The notes under the pieces were generated by a model. The model was not told where the DNA came from. It saw nothing but the letters and a program-made list of their open reading frames with translations, and ran no database searches. Of a stretch of 64,000 bases of DNA, positions 1 to 11,184 are shown piece by piece. Positions within the stretch are counted from its first letter, which is position 1; every line of letters begins with the position of its first letter. Position numbers and translations under genes: made by a program. The DNA comes from Sanguinoderma infundibulare (lineage: Eukaryota; Basidiomycota; Agaricomycetes; Polyporales; Polyporaceae): NCBI GenBank assembly GCA_032821775.1, contig JAVLRN010000004.1:372001-436000 (forward strand), given 5' to 3'.

Positions 1-469
1 GAGGCTGTTGCTCCTCACAGCTTCGATGACCCCACCAACCACACAATCGGACTCCCGTTCGTCCAGATGCTCTGCATGACTGCCACCTCCATGATGTGGG
101 CCGAGTAACGCGACCCTCACGAAGCTCCCAGTCGAAATTGACCGCCTCACTGCCATCGCATTCTATGGGAAGCCGGACCAGAGCAGTTTGAGCAACTGGA
201 CGAACTCGGACGTCCTCTCGGTCACCAGCGTGGTGTCCTCATCCAATGGCTCGGCGGACAGTGGGGACAGCTGGGGCAAGAAGTATGGTATGATCACTCT
301 CAGCCTCCTCACCACGAACCTGCTCGTCGGCGTCGTGCTGCTCGCAGTGACATTGACAATGTGCGTGCGTGGGGTGAAGGGCAGAAGCAGTGCGCAGTAC
401 ACTGCTGTGCATCTGCAGGACACCACGGCGGACTACGAGAGAGGGGCCATGGGCAAGTACAGCGACTGA
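1..469 (+). pseudogene. C-terminal end of a membrane-anchored aspartic protease-like protein
   Basis: The 5' part lies outside the window. The first 105 nt read as the end of a catalytic domain (motif ATSMMWAE) and then hit TAA at 106-108. One frame over, reading continues without a gap from about 107 to a stop at 467-469. This second part holds a Ser/Asn-rich linker, one hydrophobic segment of about 22 residues (LLTTNLLVGVVLLAVTLTMC) and a short charged tail. A linker, transmembrane helix and basic tail of this kind end many basidiomycete A1-family aspartic proteases (family knowledge). The one-base phase change, too short to be an intron, means a frameshift, so the gene is either broken or carries a sequencing error. 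Protease identity is inferred from the tail only, because the catalytic DTG/DSG motifs are outside the window. Confidence 0.45.
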
Positions 470-571
470 GCTGCACTATGTTTTCATGTGGATGAGAACC
501 ACGGACGCAGTCGGACATGATTGAGGTGTCTGTCACCCTACTGTGACGATTACTGACCACTTCGAATCTAG

Positions 572-2696
572 GTACCGTCGCATACCGATGTTCAGGCATA
601 GCACAATCCGGCGTTTCGTGAACAACATGGCTGATCTCAAGAAGATGGCCGCCTGAGACTTTGAAGATTCACTGCAGGTACGTTCCTGGCCCCCGCGGTC
701 GCCTGAAAGTTGTGCCGGCCAAAGGCCGCGTTCAGTTTCGGCTTTGAAGTTTTACATGTACCTTTGCTCATCTCATTACAGTGCGCGCCTCCAGTTTTCG
801 ACGGACTCGCCATCAACAACAAAGACAATGCAACAATTCTCGATCTCCTTTTCAATTATGGATGCTGGCACTGCCTTGCCAAGCTCCGACTCCATACGGA
901 CGACACCAACGCGCTCCTCAATGTCATCATGGTTCAAGTTGGCACGTCGGTCCGCACGTTTGTGCGCACAACATGCACCAAGTACACAACGTATGAGCTC
1001 CCCAAGGAGAGTGCCACCCAAGGGTGCCGGACCGCCGCCCTGGCCAGCCACGGAAAAGGGAACGGGTCAACGGGTGGTTGCAAGATGAAGGCATTTAGCA
1101 GGAAGACGTTCAAGTGGCACAGCTTGTGAGACTACCCCGCGACCATCCCGGTTTTTGGGCCAAGCGACATCTGGTCAACCCTCTATGTACGTTTGCGTCA
1201 CTACTCCAAGTCTTCAGTTGCTAACATCTCATAGGGCAAGCTCGAACACAAGAATGTCAAGTGGTTTTACGCCCGGACCAACAAAAATGATCACGCAGGC
1301 CAGATCGCGCGTCAGGTCCACCTCCAGGGTAAGCTCAACGTCCTCACGAGCTGCGTAAATGCCGCACTTCAGGCCCACAAGTCAGGTGCGTGTGCTCGCA
1401 TCCACCCAAAGAAGAAGAAACCCCACCCACTCGAAAACGCCGGAAATCCAGCGGAGCAATACATTATCGCGGAATCTCAACATGAATACAACGACCTTCT
1501 CGACTTCGCGCTCGCGTGTCCCGACGACCCTGCATACAAGGTAAACAATTTCATCTTTATTCTTCGGTGATAGCCATTGTTCATCAATTTTCTCAGGATT
1601 TCATCCCCCAGCTGCACGCTCACATCCTATCACAAATGGAAGGCCTCGGATTCGACGGAGATGACCCCCAGTACGAGCGCGAACGCCGTGACGGTGTCAA
1701 CTTTATGTCAAACCGCATCTACCACCACCACAAGCTTCGGATCAACTATACCACCTACGACATGCGGCACTCTCAAGACGTAATCAATCCGAAATCTTAC
1801 GCTGACATCATGGTCCTGGCGCACGAGGACAATGACATCGAGAACCCTCATCCTTACTGGTACGCGCGCATTGTGCGCATTTTCCATGTCAATGCCTACT
1901 ACCTCGATCCTGCCACTCGACAGCGCTCCACGCCTAAGTGCTATGACATCCTTTTCGTCCACTGGTTCGGACTTAGCACTTCCCCTTCCGGTTTCTAGGC
2001 CAAACGGCACCCACGCCTCGGATTCATCCCATACCACACTGGCAGCGCTTTCGGCTTTCTCGACCCCTCGCTCATCATCCGCGGCTCGCACATCTATCCT
2101 TTATTCCGCCACGGCTACACACAGACACTTCTGGGCAAGTCCAGCGCTCGCGACGGCCAGAACTGCTACGAAAAACCTGCATATCACGACCACGACTATC
2201 GATACTATCTAGTCAACATGTTTGTTCCTTTTTCTCCTTCGAAGCTCTCTATACTAATATCTTTACGATTTCTAGGTTTGTCGATCGCGACATGTTCATG
2301 TGGTATCTCGGCGGCGCCGTTGGGCATATGGAGGTGGGTACGAAGATCGCGGTTGCATTTGACGATGAAGATTTCGAATGGGTCGATGAAGATCCTGACG
2401 TTGAGGAGCCGGAAGACGATTCGGAGGAGGCTGGCCGCGGCGTTGCAGTGTCTTCGGAGGCAGACGTCATTCAGTTGGCCAGCAGACGTAACGTGGCGGC
2501 GACAGGCGATGGAGGGGATCACGAGGGCGGTGAGCACAATGATGTTGATCATGATGGAGCGCAGCACGAGGATGATGAGGAGTCTTTGGATAGTGACTCG
2601 GACAGGGCAAGTGATGATGAGCGCGAGGCCCGTGATGGCTCAGACGATGATGGGGATGATGAGGAGTATGGTGCACACGGCTATGCACCGCCGTAG
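572..2696 (+). pseudogene. Decayed C-terminal half of an Agaricomycete transposon-linked protein (Plavaka/KDZ-like family)
   Basis: Five exon blocks read as one protein when four GT-AG introns are removed: 678-781, 1187-1234, 1541-1596 and 2220-2275. Recognisable blocks in order: CWHCLAKLRLHTDDT, KLEHKNVKWFYARTNKN, LRINYTTYDMRHSQD, PHPYWYARIV, AFGFLDPSLIIRG and FVDRDMFMWYLGG, then a long Asp/Glu-rich tail ending at TAG 2694-2696. These blocks recur in a very large Agaricomycete family found with Plavaka/KDZ-type transposons; the exact family name is from memory and less certain than the relationship. Three in-frame stops interrupt it: TGA 654-656, TGA 1127-1129 and TAG 1996-1998. All splice sites are intact, so decay is recent. 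The N-terminal transposase part is missing; the fragment starts about 100 nt after the protease gene ends. Confidence 0.6.
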
Positions 2697-3476
2697 GACT
2701 TTCGAACTATGCACACTGTTGTTGGATTGATTTGGAATCAGAATTGATAATACATGTGTCTACGGCCCAGTGTGCGACTCGGAATTGATGCGGTACAACT
2801 ACTAATACGAAGTTGTCGATGGCCGTGCGAATAGCCGCCCTGCAACTTGATGTGTGCAATGGCACGGTGATGCGTTGCCATCCCCGCCCTTGCCCATTTA
2901 GGGGTTGCCATCCCCGCCCGGCATGGCAGTGCTCATTGCCACCTTTTGGCAGTTTTGCTGATGCATGCACACATGTCTGTTCCCTTGTCGGCTTTGCTCT
3001 CTTCCACCTACCGGGCCGCCATCCTACTATGAACATGATCAATATCTGTTTGGGAGCCCTAATTTGACTTATTCTCGGTTTTCATGAACATCTGTGGGTC
3101 ATGATGCGTTGTTTCGACTGATAGACCGCCATTCTGTTCATCAAGTTGGACCTGGCACAGCATGCTGCATGGGCGATCATTAAACATTTGGTAAGCTGTC
3201 TGCCGCATATTCAATGTTGACCATCTAGCAAGCTGATACAACCCAGTCACAGACCCTCATCTTCCTCGCTTCGCAACGTCTCCCCAGGACCTCAAGACTG
3301 ACAGCGGCTTTACACCTGCTGTGCACTGCTAGCTGTTATCCGACAGCCTGGGTGAGAACAGGGCATTATCGCCAGCTTTAGCCTAGGTAGCAAGATGTTC
3401 AACTTCTACTAGTGTACTCTGGTCCATGGCCTACGCAATATGCATCAGTGATCGCATCCACTCTCACCTCTCTGTT
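2697..3476. other. No gene recognised
   Basis: About 780 nt between the transposon-linked pseudogene and the GCGTCACTC repeat tract. A short direct repeat (GTTGCCATCCCCGCCC) occurs twice at about 2875-2920. No open frame here has a motif I recognise. Confidence 0.4.
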
Positions 3477-3735
3477 GCATCTCTAGTGCAGCCTGTCGCA
3501 TCGCTCTGCGTCATGGCCGCGTCACTCTGCGTCAATGGCTGCATCACTCTGCGTCACTCCGCGTCTGTGTCACGTCACTCCGCATCTGTGTCATGTCACT
3601 CCGCGTCCATGTCGCATTGGTGTCGCGTCCGTGTCGCGTCAGTGTCGCATCCATGTCGCATCGGGGGGCAGCATGCCGCGTCTGTCCGCATCACAGTCAC
3701 GTCACAGTGCATCACTGAGTGTCGGGTGTGCGCTT
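3477..3735. repeat. Degenerate GCGTCACTCC / GTGTCGCATC short tandem repeat
   Basis: The tract is built of 10-12 nt steps such as GCGTCACTCC, GCATCTGTGTC and GTGTCGCGTCC. Very similar GTCGCGTCGTG arrays occur at 28058-28112 and 28578-28642, each directly beside a truncated gene. Open frames through this tract are only repeat translation. Confidence 0.7.
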
Positions 3736-3746
3736 CACCAAACTTG

Positions 3747-4450
3747 AGGTATGCACCATTTGACGGATCCGAGTTTGACAATAACATGCACGCCTGGGCA
3801 CACAGAAAGACAATCACCAATGCACTCCACCACGCTTCCACACGATGAATGTTGAGGCATCACAGCACTGGAACAGCACCAACTTTGGGGGCAGGCTCCA
3901 GACGCAGGTCTCGGCCGTGATCTACAACAAGTGTGAGGAGATATTGTTCAAGTACAGGAGGCAGGTGTATGAGGCGTCATCGAGGCGAACACGCTGCTGT
4001 CCGGGCTGGAGTTCGAGTCTGGGGTACTGGCGGCAGCTCATGCAGTGAGTGATCGGTTCCGGCTTTTCGATGACTCAGGGGCATGTGGGATGGGCACAGC
4101 GCAGTTATGGGGGATGATGGTGTACATTGCTGACCATCTTATCACGGGCAGATCCACAACAGGATGATGGCAGTAGAAGAGTTGCATGGATTGCTGCATG
4201 GCAAGAAAGGTGTGGAGTGTCTAAAACCAATTACGTAGCCCAAAGCAAAGCTTGGACTCACCTCATTAGTTACCTTCGGAATCGTCTGCCAACTCATCCT
4301 CAACAGGTCCCCCATGACCGAGCTCGATCGCTACATCGAGTTCATGCTCTCTGAGTGACCTTCGAGCTCCTTGGCATCCCGCACATCAAAGATGAAGAGC
4401 TTCGTCATGTTGCAGAGTTGGCATGTGCCCCGGGCGAGCCTGGACCAGGT
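3747..4450 (+). pseudogene. Frameshifted fragments of an unrecognised conserved fungal protein
   Basis: Three frames carry consecutive blocks of what looks like one protein: EFDNNMHAWAHRKTITNALHH in the first, then NSTNFGGRLQTQVSAVIYNK and EEILFKYRRQVYEASS, then EANTLLSGLEFESGVLAA and DRFRLFD, so at least two frameshifts have occurred. A further piece near 4365-4450 (FELLGIPHIKDEELRHVAEL) may be its 3' part. I associate the blocks with hypothetical proteins common in Agaricomycetes, but I cannot name a function. The fragment ends about 140 nt before the left end of the first TIR element. Confidence 0.4.
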
Positions 4451-4588
4451 TACTAAGAAAGCCTCTCTCCATGATAGGACAACCACCTGCAGATACGGCC
4501 TAGTCAACGTTCACTAATGCTCTTGGGGCCAAGACTTATAGGGGCTTTGATCATACCTGTGCCATGGCATGCTACACTAGTGCAGACT

Positions 4589-4882
4589 CTGGAAAAACCT
4601 CCCCAGGCTAATTTGGTAGAAATACATCTAAAAAGTAGGAATTAGTTCTAAATTAGAGGATTAGTGACATTAGCTCTAGTTTAGACAGGTTACCCCATCT
4701 CATAGCAGGTATTATAGCACTATAGTAGTGCTACTTTATATCTAATTCCTCCTAATGGTTGCTAATGCAAGACTAAAGGTTCAGTATCTCAGAGATTTGC
4801 TGGCTGTCCAGAACTTGCACACATGTAGAAGATAGACATGAAAAGTGTATATTGAACATCACTAATACATTGCTGTAGCTAC
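4589..4882 (-). repeat. TIR copy A (left end of element 1)
   Basis: Inverted relative to copies at 7629-7946 and 14778-15095. All three share the outer CTAAAAAGTAGGAATTAGTT block, an internal ATAGTAGTGCTACTTTAT palindrome and the inner block TCTCAGAGATTTGCTGG. It is closer to the right end of element 2 than to its own partner in the terminal 60 nt. Confidence 0.85.
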
Positions 4883-5185
4883 AGAGAAGCCAGGTGAAGC
4901 GTTGACACTCCAAGGTGATAGTCACGCCTGGGAGAAGTCAAATGGTAGTGTGCCAGATGCTGTACAGAGTGGATGGCACAATGGCCATGGGGGTGGGTAG
5001 CATTATCGTCGCCAGTGGTCATCGCCTCAAAGAGCATGTCTTCGAGGCTGCTGGCGGAGGCACGGGAGCAGGAGGACCGCCCACGCAAGGTTGAGTGGCC
5101 CCAGTGGCGCAAACGATGCTGATCAGGGTAAGTAGCGAGGATCATCAGTGTGGGAGTGATCATGCTAGATCATGAGCAGACATAC

Positions 5186-5288
5186 CAATGGCCATAAAGA
5201 GGAGCTTGCGTGGACGAATCATGTTGACGACGCGCTTCGTGCAGTTAAAGATTTCCACCACCATGTCCTCTTCAGTCTCCAAGGGAAG
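5186..5288 (-). pseudogene. Captured exon of an XRN-type 5'-3' exoribonuclease
   Basis: One exon with a splice acceptor (CAG, 5289-5291) and donor (GTATG, 5181-5185). It translates to blocks [16 protein letters not shown] and [15 protein letters not shown]1/Rat1-family nucleases have a region of this type (a variable helix, then [19 protein letters not shown]) near their N-terminus (family knowledge). The catalytic GVAPRAK part that should follow is absent, because the next block is unrelated. It lies in the same orientation and order as the F-box exon upstream of it, so a composite transcript is possible. Identity rests on about 34 residues. Confidence 0.5.
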
Positions 5289-5439
5289 CTGGGGGAAACC
5301 AATGGTCAGTTGCATTGTAAGTCATGAAGCATGTTGCGTGAACATACCTTGCCCTCGGGGCATGCGCAAGGATAGCAACGCTATTACTCCTGGCACCCCG
5401 TTCATGGACTTGCTCGCAAATTCTCTGCGATACTGCCAG

Positions 5440-5560
5440 CCATGAGAGGATCAACGACCCGCTTGACAATGGAAGCGAGGCCCTTGCGGATGCTCTTGAG
5501 AGACTCACCTCTGGTGTTCACCTTGACGCCAAGATCTATCTCATTGAACAACTCCAGCAG
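5440..5560 (-). pseudogene. Captured, unidentified exon
   Basis: The minus strand reads ELLELFNEIDLGVKVNTRG followed by ESLKSIRKGLASIVKRVVDP, which looks like real coding sequence with conserved-looking amphipathic helices, bounded by possible splice sites. It belongs neither to the F-box exon upstream nor to the XRN-like exon downstream. I do not recognise the parent gene. Confidence 0.35.
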
Positions 5561-5818
5561 CTCTCCTGCAAAGGTAGCAAGAGCGACAAGAAGGGTTCAC
5601 GTCATGCCGCACACCATTGCTCTCTGCATGCGGGGATGTGCAGCTTGCTCGGGTGATATTCGGGAGTGCGACTGCCGCAATTGAGCAGGCGAGAAGACAG
5701 ACACTCATATGCGGAACGCATCGACACGTCGAAATGAAGAGGCATGGCAGGGAGAGGGAAAAGAGGGAACGAGAATGGCGCAGATCGCAAGGTCTGAGGC
5801 GCATAAATGGACACTCAC

Positions 5819-6187
5819 GATGGTGCGTCCACCATGGGACGAGTATCTTGAGATAGGCCATCTGGACGGCATCGTGGTAGGTGGTGAATGCAAAGCGCTG
5901 TGGCCAGAGTTCTCGGGGCTCCCATGTTTTTGGAATGCAGCCGTTTGTGGAGAGGTCGAGGAGATAATAGGTGATGATCAGCCTGGACGTGGACGAGACA
6001 TTAGGCCCGACAGCGGCGCAGACCAATAAGCGAGATGAGAGACATGCCTGACAATCTCTGCGGGGAGATCCTGCCACGAGCGGGCGGCCTTGCCCTTGAA
6101 AGCATGCATGGGTGCGAGAGCGTCGATTCCGATGACACTGGGGTTGTTGAGGCCGACGTCGAGGATGGTGAGGGTCGTGGACGCCAT
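5819..6187 (-). pseudogene. Captured 5' part of an F-box-like gene
   Basis: Starts with ATG at 6187 (MASTTLTILDVGLNN) and contains SWQDLPAEIVR, the usual opening of Agaricomycete F-box domains, then an intron with a GC donor (GCATGT) and exon 2 beginning LIITYYLLDLS and continuing WEPRELWPQRFAFTTYHDA. It stops at a splice donor (GTGAGT) with no recognisable continuation. Only the start of the protein was taken up by the element, and it faces away from the central palindrome. Confidence 0.55.
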
Positions 6188-6323
6188 TGCGCAGGCATCA
6201 CAGCAATATGGGAGGTGACAGATCGCGACCGCATGAATTTGCGTAGCATTAAGCTCGGGGTTCTGTGCGTTCAGCGCAGCAGGGATGGTGAAGGCGGGGG
6301 AGGAAATGGGTGAGGAGCACGAG

Positions 6324-6461
6324 GAGAGAGGTGCGACGTGGCGAGTGGGAGGAGAGTGGCAAGTCTTAGATGCTCGATTCAGTGGCGCCACAGGTGACGT
6401 GCCACAGAATCGAGCGTCTAAGACTTTCCACTTTCCTCCCACTTGCCACGTCACCTCTCTC
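6324..6461. repeat. Central palindrome of element 1
   Basis: Arms of about 68 nt around a short loop. The inner arms read AGTCTTAGATGCTCGATTC and its complement, with few mismatches, and the outer arms carry GAGAGAGGTGCGACGTGGC-like sequence. The same palindrome lies at the same relative place in element 2 (13146-13250). Captured fragments on the left point left and those on the right point right. Confidence 0.8.
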
Positions 6462-6540
6462 ATCAAGCGGATCCCTCGTCACCACCTAGCTCACCCCCCA
6501 GGCGTCCTCCACCTCGTCCAACAAGTACCCTCGCCACAAA

Positions 6541-7460
6541 CTCGACCAGGTCGTCCCCAACGACGACAGCTTCATCCACGACCCCGATGCCAGTGAGAGC
6601 GGCCAGGACGACAACGACGACTAGGACAAGCCAAAGACGGACAAGAAGGCCGGCTGCAGGAAGATCAAGATCGAGTTCATCCAGGACAAGTCCAGACGTC
6701 ATATCACCTTCTCAAAATGAAAGGCGGGCATCATGACGACGGTTTGTCCCTCTCTCCTCTTTCGTCATCGCTCATCCTGTCCTCATCCCTCGCTCTTTCA
6801 CCCTCGGGAACCTGGCGGGCTTTGCAATTTCTTGCGATGCTGGAGTGTACTTGTGCTGAAACTAGCATAGGGGAATTACTCGATGTGAGTCTCCCTCATT
6901 GATGCATTGGCCGTATCCCTATGTCTACGGCGCCCACCCTAGCATCCTCCTCCTTCTTGTCGGCTCCATTCTATCTTCCGCCCCGTCCTCGTGGTCCCTC
7001 TCGCACTCCCACCACCACGACCTCTCAATAGACTCGCCATCTCCCTCCCCTCGTCCCCCACCCACAGCTGAACTCGGCCCTGCGTATTACGAAGCAGCGG
7101 GAGGTGTTGACCGTGCCCCCAAGCATGTTGGCGATGGTTAGTGGTTCCCTTCCTCACCACCCTTAGGGTGGTGGCGTTTCAGCGTCGCATGCTCACATAC
7201 ATCAACTCCATGCCCATCCTCACACAGATATCTGCAATGTCGCCATCGACCCCCGCCTCCTCCAGGTGTATGATTTCCCCACCCTCACCGGCACTGAAGT
7301 CCTCGTCGTCGTGTCCGAGACCGGTCTCGTCTACACCTTCACCACCGCAAAGCGCCAGCCCCTCGTCACCCAACCAGAGGGCAAGAACCTCATCTGGGCC
7401 TGTCTCAATGCCCCCCACAGCCAGCGCCCCTCCTCCATGCCAGTTGGCACCCCCATCAAT
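6541..7460 (+). pseudogene. Captured MADS-box (SRF/Mcm1-type) transcription factor gene, split and broken
   Basis: Exon 1 (about 6541-6741) reads RKIKIEFIQDKSRRHITFSK, stop, KAGIM; exon 2 (7266 onwards) reads LTGTEVLVVVSETGLVYTF, then QPEGKNLIWACLNAP. Together they form the MADS domain of an SRF-type factor (basic helix RKIKIxFI, then the beta-strand segment LVVSETGLVYTF). A TGA at 6718-6720 replaces the Arg of the SKRKAGI motif, and an in-frame TAG lies upstream in the acidic linker. The two exons are about 525 nt apart instead of the usual 50-60 nt; the gap holds unrelated sequence, so further pieces were inserted within the intron. The 3' part is lost near the right TIR. Confidence 0.75.
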
Positions 7461-7628
7461 CATACCTTGGTCCCTGTGCAGCACCTGTCTCACGTCCCCG
7501 GCGGGCTTGCTATTGGTTCTGGCTCGCCACAAAGGATGAGGGTGAGAATGTCTCCCATCAGGCGTAGGATGGTCGCACCCTCTCAGATTACAACATCTAG
7601 AAGAGTCAATGCTTCACCTGGCTTGTCT

Positions 7629-7946
7629 GTAGATACCGCAATGTATTAGTTATATTCAATATACACTTTTCATGTTTATCTTCTTTGTGTGATGTCTGCA
7701 AGTTCTGGACAGCCCAATAAATCTCTGAGATACTGAGCCTGTAGTCCTGCATTAGCAACTATTAGGAGGATTAGGGATAAAGTAGCAATACTGTAGCACT
7801 ACTATAGTGCTACTTTATCCCTAATGCTGCTAACAGATGGGGTAATCTGTGTACATTATAGCTAATGTCACTAATCCTACTAATTTAGAACTAATTCCTA
7901 CTTTTTAGTTGTATTCCCACCAGATTAGGTGGGGAGGGTTTTCCTG
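7629..7946 (+). repeat. TIR copy B (right end of element 1)
   Basis: Inverted copy of 4589-4882 and direct copy of 14778-15095, ending GGTTTTCCTGAT. It differs from copy A by scattered substitutions and a small expansion of the internal GTAGCACTACTATAGTGC palindrome. Confidence 0.85.
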
Positions 7947-8627
7947 ATGGATTCGGTGTTCCCAAAAAAACTCGCTATGATCATACTGTGGAGCATATCC
8001 GATAACCGTAGTGTGAGGCTATCAGAAAGTCTCGATTGCTAGTGCATCTGAGTAAAAAAACTGTTCACTGAGAGTTTCAGGGTATACGAAATCCCTGCTA
8101 GTTTGATGTGCGGACATGACACAAAAGCAGGCAGGGGTCGAAGACACATATCGCTGCCAAAGCCTGCACACAACCAAAAGTTCTGAGATATGGCTTGGGT
8201 GAGTGGTCGACTTCGTACTGAAGTACTTCTGTTCACAGTGAAACATGTAGGGTTTTATCAAACATGTGTTGGAATACTTCTCTCCATCGAACGCAAGCGA
8301 TAATCCCAGTTCTCCATCGGCCATGAAAATAGACCAATCAAATGGTACAAGTAGTGCTCGTCAAGGTGTGTCAGCTTTATCTCTGATGGTGATATACAAC
8401 TAGTAACCTTTCCCATTATTTGCTAGATTCTGCCAATACAGCAAATCCCGACACAGAGTACATGAATCAGGGTTTAATACGGATATACGACTCAAGGGGT
8501 AAGTGTATAGCTATCCTTTCATCGCTCAGTTACTAAAAGGCCGAATATAAGGTGCCCTAATAGCACTACAATATGGTTCTCCATCGCAGGCTCATGACGT
8601 GAACGGTGAGGCACTCGAACATTCAGC
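7947..8627. other. Spacer between element 1 and the MULE/USP gene
   Basis: No convincing coding sequence. Immediately right of the element is CTATGATCATACTGTG, which resembles TTTGATCATACCTGTG about 40 nt left of the element. This may be a trace of the interrupted host sequence. Confidence 0.3.
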
Positions 8628-11184
8628 ATGGCCATCTTTACCAAACCCATGCTTTCGACGGTACAGGTTTCCCTGCCCGCATATCGACTCCTCAGGTCAA
8701 CGCTCGCATTGCAGTTGCATCAACAGTGGGAAATGATAGTCGGAGCCTCTCAATTCCACACATCGACCATCGCTTTCCCCCGTCAGCTGTCAGGAACACT
8801 GGATCAGTTCCGAATCTTGCATTCAGTCCTCAGCCTATGGTACACCCCCCCCTTCTTTGTGGGAATGGCTCCGAGCCCCCCCAATCCATGGGACATGGGA
8901 ATGGCTTCGAGCCCCCCCAACCCTCTTGTCGACCGCTACTCTATGTCATCGAGTAGTGCAAGCACTGCATTGGCTGTTCCTCTGGTTGATCCTCGCTTCT
9001 CCATCATGACAACCATTGGGGATGATGGGATGGCTGCAAAGCCTTACAATCCTCTAGTCGATCATGGCTATATCCCTTCAGCTAGTGGTACTGTCAGTGG
9101 CATCGCTAGTGCTACTGGTTGCTCCGCTTCTGTTCCTCTGTCAGGCTTAGTTGCATCGACCATGGTGGACACTGGAATGGCTCGGAGTCTTTCCAATCCC
9201 CAGGTTGATTGTGGCTCAGCCGGTCCAGCCCAGATCAATGTGAGCCTCTGTGGAAGCTTGGCTCCTGTACAGGATCCTCTCGGAGCAGGTGCGACTTGAA
9301 GCTGGCAGTCTTTCAGTAACAGCATTAGTTTACTCATAGCGTTTACATATATAGGGACCGGGGTCAGCACAGACATAAATGCTTCCCTGAATTCATGGGA
9401 CTTTTGGCCTGACAGACCCATTGCACGGACATTGACCCCTGATGAAGTGAAGGAGACCGATCACCTGGCTGTTCACTGGGCATGCCAGACGTCTGGCGTG
9501 AAGACCAGTTTCAGTAATGCGGAGTCATGGAAGATGGGCCGAAAATCTGAATGACACTGCTTGGGAGTTATGTATTGCACTAACTCGCAGTGCAACATCA
9601 TTGTTCGGCCTGCTACCCGCCAAAACCGCCTCCATGCTCAACTAGACAAACCATGCATTTGCGGCTCTCCTCTCAAACAGTCCAAACCTGACTGTCCGAC
9701 ACGCCAAGAGCTGTGATCATTCAAGCATGGCATTCACTTCATCCACATTGGGTTTCATAACCACCCTCATCTGACGCATCTCATCCATTTGACCAAGCGG
9801 CAGCACGATATGTTTCAAGAGCTTGTGGAACAACATTCAAGGTCTGGGCCTACTCAGCTCCTCGTCGGCCCTCCAGCATTACATGGCCCTGGTGAGGGTG
9901 CTGGAAAAATTTCAAGCATTCTGCAGAACACCGATCGGGTCGCATACGAATTGGAGAAGGTGCGCAAGCCGAAGAAATCAGACGGTGGGGCCAATGACTT
10001 GAACGTCAAGGAGTTTGCACAGTTCTGCACCAACAATGAGGGCTTCGTCATCCATTCCATTATATGCGAGGTTGTTGTCATCTGCATGCACCAGCCTGTC
10101 ATACTCGCGGAGCTTGTCAAAGAAACTCGTATAGTGGAGGAGCCTATCAATGGAATCATCTCAGACGCTGCACATGGATTCTGGAGGCAATGCAACTGCT
10201 TACTGATCATGAGCTCAGCTTACTCGACAACCTTGCGGTGTTGGGTCCCCGGAATCCTGTCGTTCACGAATGGTGGGACTGCGGAACACTATCGCCATCA
10301 CTTTCTCGCTCTGTTCTTCAGCATTGCTCGTGAGCGATGGAAGTGGGGGTGGGATATGAGTAGCGATGAGCACTTCGGCAATGTAAGTGCTACCAATACA
10401 GCTCTATACATTGTCACTGGTCTTATTCAAGTTCTGTAGGTTGTTGACTTCAGTGAAGCAGAGCGGAACGGGTTTATCGAAGCATTCATCGAATTCCGCC
10501 AATCGGATGGGACGACTCGAACAACAGATGACCTTCGTGCAACAGCGATAGCCCTACTCAAAGGATGCCAACAGCATTTCCACTCAGGTGTTACTCGGGT
10601 GACTCGCATAGGAGGAGTTGTGCCTCCTGAAAAGGAGTTCGTCTTTCGAAGATTGACTGAACAGTTGATCTCTGCTCCCGATCTTGCTGCATTCCAAAAT
10701 ATTGCACAAGATCTCATTCTCGGCTTTCCTGATGTCGCTCCATGGCTCAGATGGTGGATGCGTGATGCTCACGCGTCAATGCTGTTTGAGTCCAGGCGTC
10801 GAATGGAGCCAATCCTATGGGAGTCGCTGCCCGGTACGACGAACGCCGAGGAGGCGATGCACTGGAGGATATACTCAGCTGTCGGACGCGATCACGCTTT
10901 GATGCCAGGAATCAAGGCTCTGCACAAGTTCGTTCAGCATTTTGATGCGCAGATGGCTGCAGTTCAGAGTATGTCTCTTTATTCGCAGTGGTTCTGAAAC
11001 TCAAACACGCTTCATAGGTGGGGTGAAGATACGATACGGGCAACCAGAACACTGGAAGTTGATTGCCAAGCAACATGGTCGAAGCAAGCTCACACGGACA
11101 CCTCATGATCTGCACACTGGAAAGTCACATTCACATTCCAAGCATTCAGAAGTCTATCATTATAAGAACGATGGTCGCCCACAT
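8628..11184 (+). pseudogene. N-terminal part of a WRKY/GCM1 zinc finger - MULE-like transposase - USP - PHD fusion gene
   Basis: Exon 1 (ATG 8628) is Ser/Pro-rich with repeats of the type GMAxSxxNPxVD. A later exon (from about 9355) holds a Cys/His cluster (CLGVMYC, CICGSPLKQ, C, HxGFHNH) like the WRKY-GCM1 fingers of MULE transposons. Then come DDE-type blocks: SDAAHGFW (D), WKWGWD, VVDFSEAERNGF (D, after an intron ending 10437) and TTNAEEAMHWRIYSA (E). A last intron is 10969-11017. TGA codons at 9552-9554 and 9714-9716 break the finger exon; the rest is open. Reading stops at NDGRPH, where element 2 begins, and resumes at 15096 with PDTAKALL, restoring the family's NDGRPPDTAK motif. Confidence 0.7.

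Larger units (their letters stand above)
4589..7946. mobile_element. Pack-type TIR element 1: non-autonomous DNA transposon carrying host gene fragments
   Basis: About 290-320 bp at the left end (4589-4882) returns inverted at the right end (7629-7946). Termini are CTCTGGAAAAACCTCCCC on the left and, read inward from the right, ATCAGGAAAACCCTCCCC. The interior holds no transposase but does hold exon pieces of unrelated host genes: on the minus strand an unidentified exon, an XRN-like exon and an F-box exon; on the plus strand a split MADS-box gene. The two sets diverge from a palindrome at 6324-6461. Flanking trinucleotides AGA (left) and GGA (right) could be an imperfect 3-bp target duplication. 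By analogy with plant Pack-MULE and Pack-TYPE elements I read this as a gene-capturing element; superfamily not established. Confidence 0.7.

Noticed and set aside
3426..3848. 140-codon frame over the GCGTCACTC tract
   Set aside because: Most of it is repeat translation; only the last ~30 codons match the conserved fragment.
10382..10437. Premature TAG after LIQVL in the transposase
   Set aside because: It is the end of a normal intron (GTAAGT...TGTAG); the frame continues VVDFSEAERNGF.
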